DNA of 64,000 nt from positions 1 through 64,000 of the forward strand of contig JASJFT010000046.1 in NCBI GenBank assembly GCA_030770425.1. Direction: 5' to 3'. This DNA is from Darksidea phi (lineage: Eukaryota > Ascomycota > Dothideomycetes > Pleosporales > Lentitheciaceae). Shown piece by piece: positions 1 to 10,129 of this stretch; position 1 is the stretch's first letter, and every line of letters begins with the position of its first letter. The position numbers were made by a program, and so were the translations under genes. The notes beneath the pieces are model-generated. The model saw nothing but the letters and a program-made list of their open reading frames with translations. It ran no database searches and was not told the origin of the DNA.

Positions 1-77
<77 letters not shown>
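1..77. repeat. C homopolymer run
   Basis: Seventy-seven bases are all C except one G at position 39. This is not a fungal telomere repeat, which would be TTAGGG/CCCTAA. It may be a genuine poly-C tract or an assembly or gap-edge artefact at a contig end. Ordinary sequence starts right after it. Confidence 0.9.
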
Positions 78-78
<1 letters not shown>

Positions 79-343
79 CCGGCGGAGTTTCGTACTAGAA
101 TCAGAGAAGTTCTCCAATTGTTGATGTGATCAAACTGTGTGATGTTTGCCTGTGGGTCTCGGTCGAGAAACCCCGCTAATGTTAAAATCCGCCTTCACTT
201 CGGCTCTCTGACTCCTCTACCCCCGTTTTCATTTTGGGTGGCAGAAGTGACATTAGTTTCGATCCCTTTCGTCACTACACTCGAGCACGACGTCCCCACC
301 ACCAGCTGCTTCGCAAAGACTTCGATTTGCGCCGAGCGTCGCC

Positions 344-1943
344 ATGGGGTTAGCACCACTATTAACAGACACCTACCCACGGTATAAGAAGGGCACTGGA
401 ACTTTTGTGCAGTGGCTTGCCAGCGCGACGAGAGCTACCGGTACGGTCGGAGATGTCTTCGAGACCGACCTAGCTCCACTATCGCCCAAGCACAGGCTGA
501 AAGGCAAGAGAAGGCCTCAAGCTAAGAGCCAAGCTAGAACGCACAAGCTTCAAGTCAAGACCTTCACTCGCCTCGCTCGTGTTATCGCGGGTACCGCTGA
601 AGCAAAGGTCCCCGGATACATACTCTCGATACTGAATGATGTCATTCGAGCTCGAAAAAGCTGCGCAGCGTGGTACCAAGCGCACCAAACCGAAGTGTCT
701 GACAGTACGAAGATGCACAACAAAGGCTATCGGTACTTCATCTCGGTTCTGGTGGGAGTGTACGACATTTTATCTTCGCTGAAAGAGATAGTCGTCGAGA
801 AGGACAAACAAGAGGGGCAACATGGTCGAAAGGACCCGTCGACGAATCATTCCGAGGCATTAGAGGTAGAGAAATGTCCTGATTGGGAAGGCATGGCCGA
901 CGAAATGGCAGCAACTCTTCCAAAACAAAAGGATACAGTCGACAAGTATGAAGTTGAAGCGTCGGATGAGGACATCTCTGTCGCCTTGTACTACTTCATG
1001 AAGGACCTTACCGACATCCGTATCTTCATACGAAAGACCTGGAGAGAGTATAAGCATAGCCAAATCACCCTCAATACTGCCTCAATCACGATGAACACCG
1101 CACTCTACATGATACGACGTTTAAGCGAGGCATTTGTAGAGCACTCTCCGCAGTTCCAAAAGCATCAAGACATTATCGACTACCTCTACGATGGTTACGT
1201 GGACCCGACTTCTAAAGGAGACAACGTGGCTTCAAAGAAAGCCTTCGTGCGCTACGAAGCAGACAGCTTCAGTTTTTCACCAGAGATCGTCTTCTGTCAT
1301 CATATCACGATGATTTTGAATGACTGGTTCCAGAAAGCCGATTTGCCGATGTATCAGAAGGACATATTACATGGAAAAATCTCGGCAAACGACGAAACAT
1401 TACTCAAATGCCTTTCCCATCTCGCGCTCATCGACTTCATCACGCACGACAATGCGGACAAGGCCAAAATTATCATGCTGGAAGACTTGGTATTACGAGC
1501 GGTGGCTGCCATGAGAAAAGAGAAGAGAGTCTACACGTGGATTGTCTTTGCGATACAAGTCTTCGTCGACACTCATCGAGAATTGAGTGACGGGTGATCA
1601 GGTCTGTCGTGGGCTGCAAGACTTGCAAGGGCATGGAAATTGGTTACATGCCGACATCAGCGAATGTCTCGAAACTGGAAAAACAAACAGGGCGAATCGG
1701 TTCCATCGTCTCAACAATGGTTCACTAAACCAAATCCTTGTGTGGATAGAGATATCAGTTCGCGAGGACATTGTTCAACATACGGTGGACGAATCCTATG
1801 GAGAGGATTATGGCAAGAAGTACGACTAGGGGTCGTACTATCTTTTTCGCAACCACCCTATCAACCGCAACCTCCAACGAAACGCAGCAAGATGGACCAA
1901 ACTAATACTACCGAGGCTGGAACACAACATCGGGAATAAATGA
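344..1943 (+). pseudogene. DUF6604-domain protein gene, frameshifted and truncated
   Basis: The first 417 codons (344-1597) start with the typical DUF6604 opening (LLTDTYPRYKKGT, FVQWLASATRATGTV, then FTRLARVIAG and VPGYILSILNDVIRARKSCAAWY). DUF6604 is a fungal domain of unknown function in proteins usually well over 600 aa. Here the frame ends at 1595-1597, just after FVDTHRELSDG. The family-like continuation (DQVCRGLQDLQ, then LVWIE) lies in another forward frame from about 1590 and runs to a TAG at 1827-1829. The same frame is open again from 1830 to 1941 (YYLFRNHP). One frameshift plus one in-frame stop suggest a decayed gene, or a sequencing error at the first break. The ATG at 344 has a good context (GCCATGG). 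Confidence 0.7.
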
Positions 1944-2211
1944 ACTACACCCAACAAGATTCTTTCACCGCGTATGCCTGATTTGCATCGGCCGGGAAGA
2001 ATGCACGTACGAATACCGGGTACGTCGTTTTGAGCGGAAGGACGTACTAAAGAGCGTGTGATGACATGCAGTATCCTAGGAGACGGTTCACAAAGTAGGT
2101 AAAGAAAAGGAGTATACCTCTGGCGTACAGGTTAAATAATAGACGTAGTACCAATATGGAAGAAAAAAGTCGCATCTCGTCGTTTCAAGCGTTATCGTGA
2201 CAGGTGTTTCC

Positions 2212-3437
2212 TTATACAAAGCGACCCTGTCGTTCCTCAGGAATAGTCGAGACGATGGAGATCTGCTCAACCTGCTGTGTCCTACCTTTCGTATCTCCAA
2301 GAGAGCCAAAGCTACTAACCGGGACTCGCTTCAAGGAGATGAAAGATTTCTTAGGCCTAGACTTCTGCTCGTCTGTAGTGTTCTTCTTTCTGCGAACAAA
2401 TGAGGGTAGGCTGGTGCCGGTGTTGAACTTCGATTTGTACAGTGTGCGAAGTCGGATTGAGAATCGAGACATGGCTTGCCAGAGTGGCTTGTAGACGGGG
2501 AGGCAAGAGCAAACAATGGATACCATAAAATGTACTCCGCTCCAGATGCCGGCCTCATTAAAACGAACTATGAATGCGTTAGGGAGTTTGAATTAAAGGA
2601 ACGATATATAGGTAAGCTTACCGTAAATTGAATAGGGCTGGTACATCAACTTGACCCGTGCAACACCTGTTGCAACAGCACTGAGAAGTGTTAGCCCCTG
2701 TAGAGTTAAAGGTGGGTATCGGCGCGAACTTACAACAAGCCAAGGAGAAAGATACCCATTAAACCGATCTTCTTGTGTGTGGGAACATGGAGGCCAAGGA
2801 CGACTCGTACCGGCAGCGCGAGGGTCAAGGCGTCAAGAATGACATCCACTATTCCGACCGATAGAGCATAGACGTTGAAGTTGAGACATTTCCCTAGTTT
2901 CAGTCGATTCCAGAATGAATCGAAGGGAATGCAAATGACAAAGTTCCCGATCATTGCTCCCACGATCCACATGGTGGAAGCGATCATGATCAGTAATGCG
3001 GTCATTCTGTACCCGGGTGTACTGAAGATACGGCGATACAGAGCGAGCAGGGACATCTTTATGAAGAAGAAGGTGACCAGGTAGAATGTCCAGCCCAAGA
3101 GCAAGCCCTTCAGAAAGTGTCAGTGTCTTGCATCGACGTTCAATAAAAGGGTACGTACTTCCAGATAGTTTGAAACCCGCTTGAAAGTCTCCTTGCTTCC
3201 AGAGGCCAATATATCCTTCATTTCCTTTCCTCCTCCCGTGATGCTTCCCCACACAAGCAAAGCCTCAGCTGCGTATGAACAGAAAAGAGCAAGTAGGATG
3301 AATAGATCATCGAGATGAAACCCATTTTTCTGGGCGTACTTGCAGTAGCAGCGGAGGAGGATAGCAACTGTGGCAATAATTATACTAGCAGTTGCAGTGT
3401 TGAAGGTTCTCTGGCCTTGTGCGTTCAAGCCCAACAT
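2212..3437 (-). CDS. Fungal rhodopsin-domain integral membrane protein (PF20684-like)
   Basis: Four exons reconstructed on the minus strand: 3437-3159, 3107-2734, 2680-2622 and 2567-2212, giving 355 aa with all phases closing. The protein has about seven hydrophobic segments. The family signature pieces are visible: LLRCYCKYAQKNGFHLDDLFILLAL near helix 2, FFFIKMSLLALYRRIF, then FNEAGIWSG and SCLPVYKPLW before a hydrophilic Ser/Lys-rich tail. These proteins sit in a membrane; members of the large fungal family (including Pth11-like receptors) are mostly uncharacterised and are not retinal opsins. It is divergent from the FAD monooxygenase at 4408 across about 970 bp, so the two could share a promoter. 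The ATG at 3437 is immediately before the first helix, so the N-terminus outside the membrane is very short. Confidence 0.8.
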
Positions 3438-4407
3438 GATTACAAAGTGGATGATGAATTTGCTCAGGCGCTGATTCTCAGGATAGAGATGCGCGCAAAC
3501 TTTAAATTGCTGGCTTGCATTTCCCTAATCGACTATTTCGTTGGTGACGAGTGTGGTGTTCCGTTACATTTGGATTGATAGCCACCCTGCCTCAGTCTTG
3601 TACACGGCTATGAACAACCCAGATAACTTTGCGTAGCATAACTTCATCTATATAGGGCTAAACCCGTATGCTCGGGGTTTCCAAACAAACTAAAATATAT
3701 TGACCAAGACTCAACAGTAGCACATAGCTCTTGTTAACCTATTGCTACGTTGGAAAGACACCCCGCTTCTTTGTACAACAACGTACCAGAAATCGCAGAC
3801 AGACCGGTCATGATGCATGCGCAAATGAATTCATGATCCAGTTCCGGTCAATATATGTAGATGAGAGTGATTGGCCGTGTGCGTTGCAAGCGCTCCCCTG
3901 TCTCAGCCTTGCACAAATGCATGTAGCTGCGCCGACGTGTATGCCTACCATAGGGGGGTATTTCGCCGGATTTGTGCATCTTTCATTCTTAGCCTACTCA
4001 AAATTCAACGGCTTTTTGGGGGCTGTGATAGCTTCGCCTTCCGAAAGCAGGCGCAACGTTGCGCGGTAGATTGGATAGACACCAATAACAAGCAGATGCA
4101 GCGCCGTACTCCCCAAGCAAGAGTGAAGAGATGCGCTTGCATTCCCCGTTGTTGGCGGAAGCAGCTATCAGAGCATTGTTTACTGATTACGTATTAGCTC
4201 ATGCACTAGCCTTACTTAGTATATAGGCTGGCCTTCTGGCCAGTCTCCTCCTAATCAATAACAATACTTTTCACACTCTTCAACATTTGTTTGTACGACC
4301 TCACGTGCCTGCCAAGGGTGCTTCGCCGCGTGGCACTCAACGTTTTTTAAATAAACACAAATCCAGCGGGTATTCAACTCCTCCTTAACCTCCACGCATG
4401 AGCAAAA
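3438..4407. other. Intergenic, divergent promoter region
   Basis: No convincing gene. Short open frames at 3731-4197 have no family features. The stretch separates the divergent rhodopsin-domain gene and the FAD monooxygenase. Confidence 0.6.
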
Positions 4408-5743
4408 ATGGACAAGACTGCAGTGGTAGTAAGTTCGACGTTCATTGCACGCGGTGAATTGCTGACATTGTCCCAGATTGGTGGCTCGCTGGCTGGTCTC
4501 ATGCATGCAATCATGCTTAGAAGCCTCGGCTTCAAAGTCACAGTTGTAGAGCAAGAGATCTCAGACTCTCGCCGTGGCTATGATGCGGGTATCCGAGCAG
4601 GGCCGGACGTCGTCAAGTTTCTCGAGGAATACGACAAGATAAACTCGAAATACCATCTCCACGCAGCCACACAATTCTTGAACAAGAGAGGCAAGCCTAT
4701 CTTCAAATCTTCAAAAATGATGGCCTGGACAAGCTGGGCTTTTTTGTGGTCGATCTTGAGGGAGAACTTTGATAGCTTGTCGACAAGCGACGACAAGGGG
4801 GATGCGGGTGCAGGCGCTTTCCTTCAAGGCAGGAGACTGACTGGCTTGAACGACCTGGGGACGAAGGTTGAGCTGCAGGTTGATGATCTCATCAACCGTA
4901 GCACTTCATCCATCGATGCTGATATCGTTATCGTTGCGGACGGCACCAACTCGACAATACGTGGACAACTACTTCCCAACGACGTGCGGAAGTACGCGGG
5001 CTACGTATCATGGAGGGGAGTCGTACCTGAAGCTCATGTGTCAGAAGAATATCGACTAGTCTTCGAGGGCCGAGCGACGTTCCACTTGATGCACAGAAGC
5101 TATATCATTATGTAAGCGGAGTTGCTGTTACTATTTGTGCATTTCGCTGACATGATGTAGCTACGTAATCCCAACGGACGACGGAAACTTGGAGGTCGGT
5201 AAACGCATGTACAACTTCGTATGGTACGTGAATGCCCCAGAAGGGTCAAAGGAGCTTCACGACATCATGACGGACGTCAACGGCCAGTTACATCAGGGCA
5301 CCGTACCCCATGGACTTCTCCGGTTCAAAGTATGGGATGAGCAGCGCGCCAAAAGCGTCTCGCAGATGCCGCCTTGCATTGCCCATTTGCTTGAGAAGAC
5401 CGAGAAGCCGTTCGTCTCGAAGATATACGACATCACGTCTTCGAAAGGCGTCTTTCACGACGGCAAGGTGTTCCTGGTTGGGGATGCTCTGGCAACGTTT
5501 CGACCCCACATTGGGCTGAGTACAAACCAGGCTGCATACCAATGCGCATTATTGAGACAGGTATTGGAAAAGAAGATGTCTCATGAAGCATGGCAGAAAG
5601 TAGTGCTCCGATATGCGAAGGTGACGTCACACCTAAGTATATTGATCGGAGTTTTTGGAACGGGTTCTAGATTTGCTTTGGTAGGGGCTATCTTAAAGTA
5701 CGTACTGGTTCTGATTAGGTGTTATGGGCTAGGCTTTGCCTAG
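4408..5743 (+). CDS. FAD-binding monooxygenase (2,6-dihydroxypyridine hydroxylase-like)
   Basis: Three exons: 4408-4428, 4477-5111 and 5161-5743, giving 412 aa. The first intron (48 nt, GTAAGT...CCCAG) is a multiple of three and has no stop, so it can be mistaken for coding; removing it joins MDKTAVV to IGGSLAGL and restores the Rossmann FAD motif. Later signatures are DADIVIVADGTNS (DG motif, NAD(P)H/FAD binding) and VFLVGDALATFRPHIGLSTNQA (GD motif with the ribityl-binding Asp). Group A flavin hydroxylases use NAD(P)H and O2 to hydroxylate aromatic or heteroaromatic substrates; the substrate here is unknown. The last residues (about CYGLGFA and the stop) come from sequence that looks like the start of an LTR, so the natural C-terminus was probably replaced by a transposon insertion. 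Confidence 0.8.
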
Positions 5744-6212
5744 CCCTAGCTAGCGTCACGCGTGGTCTGCTAGGCGAGCGAGCGATCTGTAAGCGATCGA
5801 GCCAGCGGCAGGGCCTTCCCCCTATATAGCTAGTTGTTCTGAGAGATTCGTTGATCAGAACAATACGTATCCTTTTAGCCCGGCGGGTGGCCCGCGGCTG
5901 CGCGAAGGATAGCCGGCGGAGCTGGCTGATGGTCGGAGTGCTAGCTACGCTTGAGTACCCCTGGTACCAGCCCATCACATTAGGTTGTACTAGAAGAATC
6001 ATGTTACTCAACGAATAAATAGAGTTAATATCCTTTTATTACGGAGCGAGGTACGAGCGTAGTATATACATTCGGGTCTGCTAAAGTAGAATATCTCTGT
6101 TAGGTCTATAAGAGGTTAGAGAAATTACTAGGATAGGTTAAAGAAATTACTCTATTCGGCTAGATAATATTTAAATATCTAATAGCTAATTATTTTATAC
6201 TACTATAGTACC
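5719..6212 (-). mobile_element. LTR of a retrotransposon, minus orientation (approximate ends)
   Basis: Read on the minus strand, a purine tract GGGGAGGGG (about 6213-6221) is followed by TACTATAG, which could be a RIP-altered TG-type LTR start. The block ends at 5719 in CATAACA, a classic LTR end. The end contains a perfect hairpin, GGGCTAGGC-TTT-GCCTAGCCC (5729-5749 region). The layout (polypurine tract, then an LTR of about 490 bp ending in CA) fits the 3' LTR of a Copia- or Gypsy-type element whose internal part lies to the right. It abuts the last codons of the monooxygenase. No integrase or reverse transcriptase frame can be read. The exact boundaries are inference. Confidence 0.5.
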
Positions 6213-7056
6213 CCTCCCCTAGGAGCTTGGGCTACTACCCGGCGTAACATTACGTTGGCTCCTGGGCTAGCTATATTTTTCGTAATTCTAATTATCTTAT
6301 TATATTTTAATATTTCGATATCTTACGTAATAGTATAGGTAGTAACTATACGATAATAATAGCTTCTAATAATATATATAGATAGTTAAATACGCCGATA
6401 ACGCCGAACTTCCTATCCCTTATACTATCGTTCGTATCGTATCTACTATAGATACTAGCTCTATCTTCTACGTTAGGTATTAGCTCCCTCGATAGGCTAC
6501 TAAGAAGGCCTATTTCTTTATTCTTAACAGTTTTCCCTATACAAACCTCTCCTCTAGCCTATATAGACGGTATAACTACCTCTTAACAAAACGCATATCC
6601 TCGTTATATAGGTCCTCGGATAGGAATATATTATAGGTGACTACTAATAGCTATGTAAGAATCCTGTTAGCGCTCGTTTCCTTAAAAATATCTAACGTAT
6701 AGTTAGTTTTATACTAATAGTTATTATAATCGAGAAGCTTTATCGATAGTACTTCCCGTCTATAGCGCCGGGAATACTATACCGCGATATTTAAAAGGTT
6801 TAGAGTGCTATACTCAAATAGTCTATTATACTCTAGTTCCTCCTACTAAAGAACTAGGCGAACGATCGTTAGTAAAGATATATAGTTAGTAGGTATTAAT
6901 AGTAAGTTTAAGAAAGAGGGTATATTAGTACTACTACTCTCGCCGTTACTAGAAGACTAAGGATATATAGTAAGGAAGCTGGCTGGGTATAAGAGGGGAA
7001 TATAAGGAAGCTAGCTAAGGATAAGAGATAGATATAGGTAGGATACTAGTATCATC
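6213..7056. mobile_element. AT-rich, RIP-degraded transposon remnant
   Basis: Dense TA dinucleotides, stops in all frames and words such as CTATAG/TAGTAT throughout, unlike the GC-rich flanks. No domain can be translated. It is most simply the mutated internal part of the retroelement whose LTR lies at 5719-6212. Repeat-induced point mutation turns CA/TG into TA in repeated DNA, which fits this composition. Confidence 0.6.
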
Positions 7057-7345
7057 GTAGATAATTTTTATACTATAGGTAGTAGTATAGATACACTAAC
7101 CTATCGCTACCGCTATTGGTCTCCTAACCAGGCTCTGTAGTTCGGTAGTATATATTATTTCTCGTCGCCTTAATATTCGAAATACTACCTCATCGGTATC
7201 TTACGATTAATAGTACTGTATATAGCTCTACAGCTCTATTATCGTGTATAAGGTGTAGGTATAGTACCTCTACTATGTACAAACTCCTACTGTGTTTCGT
7301 ACGGACCTTCTAAAGAGACTCCCACTATGCAAATCCAAATCAAAA
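7057..7345 (+). repeat. Dispersed repeat, copy A (RIP-mutated)
   Basis: This segment aligns along almost its whole length, in the same orientation, with 51490-51780. Shared blocks include CGCTACCGCT, CTCCTAACCAGGCTCT, GTATCTTACGAT, ATAGCTCTACAGCTCTAT, ACAAACTCCTACT and GAGACTCCCACT. Most differences are CA-to-TA or TG-to-TA in this copy (for example CAGTACATG in copy B is TAGTATATA here), the hallmark of RIP. No coding capacity; the element type is not recognised and could be a solo LTR or a non-autonomous element. Confidence 0.8.
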
Positions 7346-7476
7346 AAAAATAGTAAATATTTGTCGGTGGAAAGCCAAAACAGCTTCGAGATTGCTGTCT
7401 TCGGTTCTGTGTGGCGTTTGGTGCGTCCGCCTCATTCTTCTCAATGAACAAGAAGAGAAACAACAACAGTCGAGCC

Positions 7477-8190
7477 ATGGCAATGAAGCAAGACCCCAAG
7501 AGCTCTCGCCATCTCAACCGCCGCCTCCATTACATCTCTCACTACGTTCAGCTGTGCTTCAGACGCGATTTTAAAACTATCGAATTAACCCGCGCTACTG
7601 AAGATCCCACAGTCATGCTCGAGCTTCTCGTCGACAAGGTGCTTAATACTAAAGACGCTACCTGTCCCGCAAAGCCGTTTAACGAGAAGAAGACCAATAA
7701 TCAACACCGCATGACGCCTCTCCAGTGGCTTGCTGTCTTCAAATCCGCCCTCAAACAAGACGACTTCCCCCTTCGCTTCAACTTCATGTCATTGAATTGG
7801 CGATGCGTGAGTCTCATGCGCCGCATTCAGAAGATATGCGTTGAGGAGTCACCGCTAAATTACCCTATGGACCCCTGCGGAGCAGATCAGGGCGTTAACG
7901 CTGTAATTGCACATATGCTTGCGGGTGTCGCGGGTGTTGCTATGAAACAGCCCACACGTTTCCTGGAAGCATGCGCGCTGTTGCGGGAGGTCATGAGCGA
8001 GCAGGGTAATGTGCAGTTCTTGGAAGCGGAGAGAAAGGTTGGGATTGTGAGCGGAACAGCAGTCGACGAGAATGATGTTTTCGATATTTCCGAAGGCGAG
8101 TTTCTATCACACGGTTTCAGGAATTTCTTTGGTTTGGGACGGGAGGACAGTGGATGTGAAGAACTCCTAAAATCCAAATATCAAGCTTAG
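7477..8190 (+). CDS. Hypothetical protein, possibly a DUF6604 C-terminal fragment
   Basis: Single open frame of 237 aa from the ATG at 7477 (GAGCCATGG context); an upstream in-frame ATG at 7444 would add 11 aa. No signal peptide or membrane segment. The middle (MTPLQWLAVFKSALKQDD, FNFMSLNWRCVSLMRRIQ) and the end (RFLEACALLREVM) recall the C-terminal part of DUF6604 proteins as I remember them, but this is a weak, unaided comparison. It sits directly after the RIP-mutated dispersed repeat and may be the surviving end of a larger gene. Composition is normal for coding DNA, unlike the AT-rich DNA before it. Confidence 0.45.
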   Translation: MAMKQDPKSSRHLNRRLHYISHYVQLCFRRDFKTIELTRATEDPTVMLELLVDKVLNTKDATCPAKPFNEKKTNNQHRMTPLQWLAVFKSALKQDDFPLRFNFMSLNWRCVSLMRRIQKICVEESPLNYPMDPCGADQGVNAVIAHMLAGVAGVAMKQPTRFLEACALLREVMSEQGNVQFLEAERKVGIVSGTAVDENDVFDISEGEFLSHGFRNFFGLGREDSGCEELLKSKYQA

Positions 8191-9472
8191 AGGGACTGTG
8201 CCGCCGTAGGTAGTTTCTCATGCGGCATTGGTAGCGTCTCTTTAGTAGACATCTTGGAAAGGGACCCGATGGTAAATATATTAGGGAGACTATGCTCTGA
8301 TATCTAGACGTGTCGTTGGACAAGCTACTCTAGAATTATTCAGACCTGCAGAATAATAAGCTAGATTACTGGATTAACACAGTTCCGACTGCGCGTGAAC
8401 ATTACACCGTTACTACCAGAAATGACCTGACCGGAAGACTACCTACTGCCCGCCAGACCTCTATCTCGTGATATTTCTATACTCACTGTAAACCGTAACG
8501 CCATCACCCTACTAACTCGCTTCTAATAGATTATTCGTAATATCGTTCGGAAGACCGAAACGGGCCTGAACGTCTGAATGTCACAAATGGGAAGAACACG
8601 GACTGAGTAATTCAATAAAAGAATAGCAGTATTTATTGGACAAGCGACCGTAGACTGAGGAGATAAGGTTCTTTATTTAGGTTTATATAGTGAGAGGCTT
8701 GTATGGTCCGCACGAAACACGCTAGGTGTTTGTGCATAGTGGAGCTGCTATACTATACGCACACCCTGTACACGATAGTGTACGATAAACTACGGTCAAC
8801 CGCACATAGATCAAACAGGCTCTCTATAGATTCACGAGGATGCTCAATGTTAAATTCAATTCGTATCTATTTATTTTGCTGCTACTCAACGTACCGACAT
8901 ATGCGTAACAGAGTCACTTCACCCCAAGTTACTATCGCCGTGTACGGCTTTCTCGATACCAGCGCACTCGATGTTGAGACAACAATCTAGCAACGACGGT
9001 TAGATGGCTTATAAAATTTGCACCCACATGAGAACACACTTCGAAGAGTGTCGTAGTATTGCTGCATAGTGTGCGTGGTTTATGCAGGCAGCCAGGGCCA
9101 AGCGGGCGATGTGCTGCCGCGTATGGGTCTACGTTCGTGCGAGGAAAATCTTGTTTCTATTGAGACGCTAGCCTCGAGAAGTCTGTACCGCTGCGCGTGC
9201 ATGTGCATATGTAGAAGCACGTGATGGCTCATCATCACGTCGGCCCGCAGATTGCAAATTGGATCGCATTGCGTGCTGAGGACTAGAGTTATACGGCGAA
9301 TCCTAGACCTATGGATCAATATACGTATGATATCAATCTAGAGGTCCATAACTGAGAACTGTAGGCTATACATCTGGAATTGCTGGGCGGTATGGCTCAT
9401 GGCGCTGTGTCACCCTACCAAAACGACGAGTATCTGGACGCGATACGCTACAAGGCTGGAAGGCATCTTCAT
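8191..9472. other. Gene-poor stretch
   Basis: No supportable gene. An open frame at 8703-8990 encodes no recognisable domain. Parts are moderately AT-rich and may be old transposon DNA, but I could not identify an element. Confidence 0.5.
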
Positions 9473-10129
9473 TTAGATCGGCATACTGGTTCGCAGGTTG
9501 AGTCCGGTTAGCAAACGCGTTGGCAAGTTATGCATTCGCATCTGCAGAACGGGCCTGTGTGGAGCCACACGCATAAGACGTATTGCAAGCTTCTGCAGCT
9601 CCTTGATCAGCATTAACACGTCGACGCACTGTATGCATGTAGGAAGTGGTATAGCTCCTGGTGCCCGGGCGTTGCCTGCCTGGTTGTAGCCACGACGCTC
9701 AATCAGACCACGAGGAGGCTCATACTGTTCGGTAACTGTGGTAGACTCATACTCGCGACCAGGGTAAGGCGAGTTTCGAATAGGAGGTATATCTTCATGG
9801 CTCCCGCGATGGATACCCTGAGCAGGAGGCGGCGAAACAGCTGGACGTTCGTATCGGTCCCGGGCGCTGAGATCCTTTTCATCAGATGAGGTTCGTCCGC
9901 AGCATGCTGACCGATCGTTAAAAAAGGAAAAAAGGCGCTCAGGAATGCGTAGGATATCACAGTCTCGAGCAAGCTCCAAGCTTCGACCTAAGCGGGCGAT
10001 TTCAGGATAATCCGGCCTCATCGGAGTCAGAGTTGACGCTGCATGCTTCCATGGCGCCATGACTGAAGACTGAGAGGGCTTAAAGGAAGATTCTGACCTG
10101 TCTTCGCAATTTTCGTGAGCTTTGAGCAT
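9473..10129 (-). CDS. Doubtful hypothetical protein
   Basis: A 218-aa minus-strand frame with no recognised domain. It is rich in Arg, Pro and Ser, contains one CIQC pair, and has no membrane segment or signal peptide. Just after the CIQC codons a short intron-like segment (GTGCG...GCTGCAG, about 37 nt) could change the C-terminal frame. It may be a remnant gene or a chance frame. Kept only because it is the longest frame in a 3-kb gap. Confidence 0.2.
   Translation of the reverse strand: MLKAHENCEDRSESSFKPSQSSVMAPWKHAASTLTPMRPDYPEIARLGRSLELARDCDILRIPERLFSFFNDRSACCGRTSSDEKDLSARDRYERPAVSPPPAQGIHRGSHEDIPPIRNSPYPGREYESTTVTEQYEPPRGLIERRGYNQAGNARAPGAIPLPTCIQCVDVLMLIKELQKLAIRLMRVAPHRPVLQMRMHNLPTRLLTGLNLRTSMPI

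Noticed and set aside
1..77. Telomere
   Set aside because: Pure C, not CCCTAA repeats.
4429..4476. Coding read-through of the first FAD monooxygenase intron
   Set aside because: The 48-nt segment is open, but it splits the FAD-binding motif and has clear GTAAGT and CCCAG splice sites.
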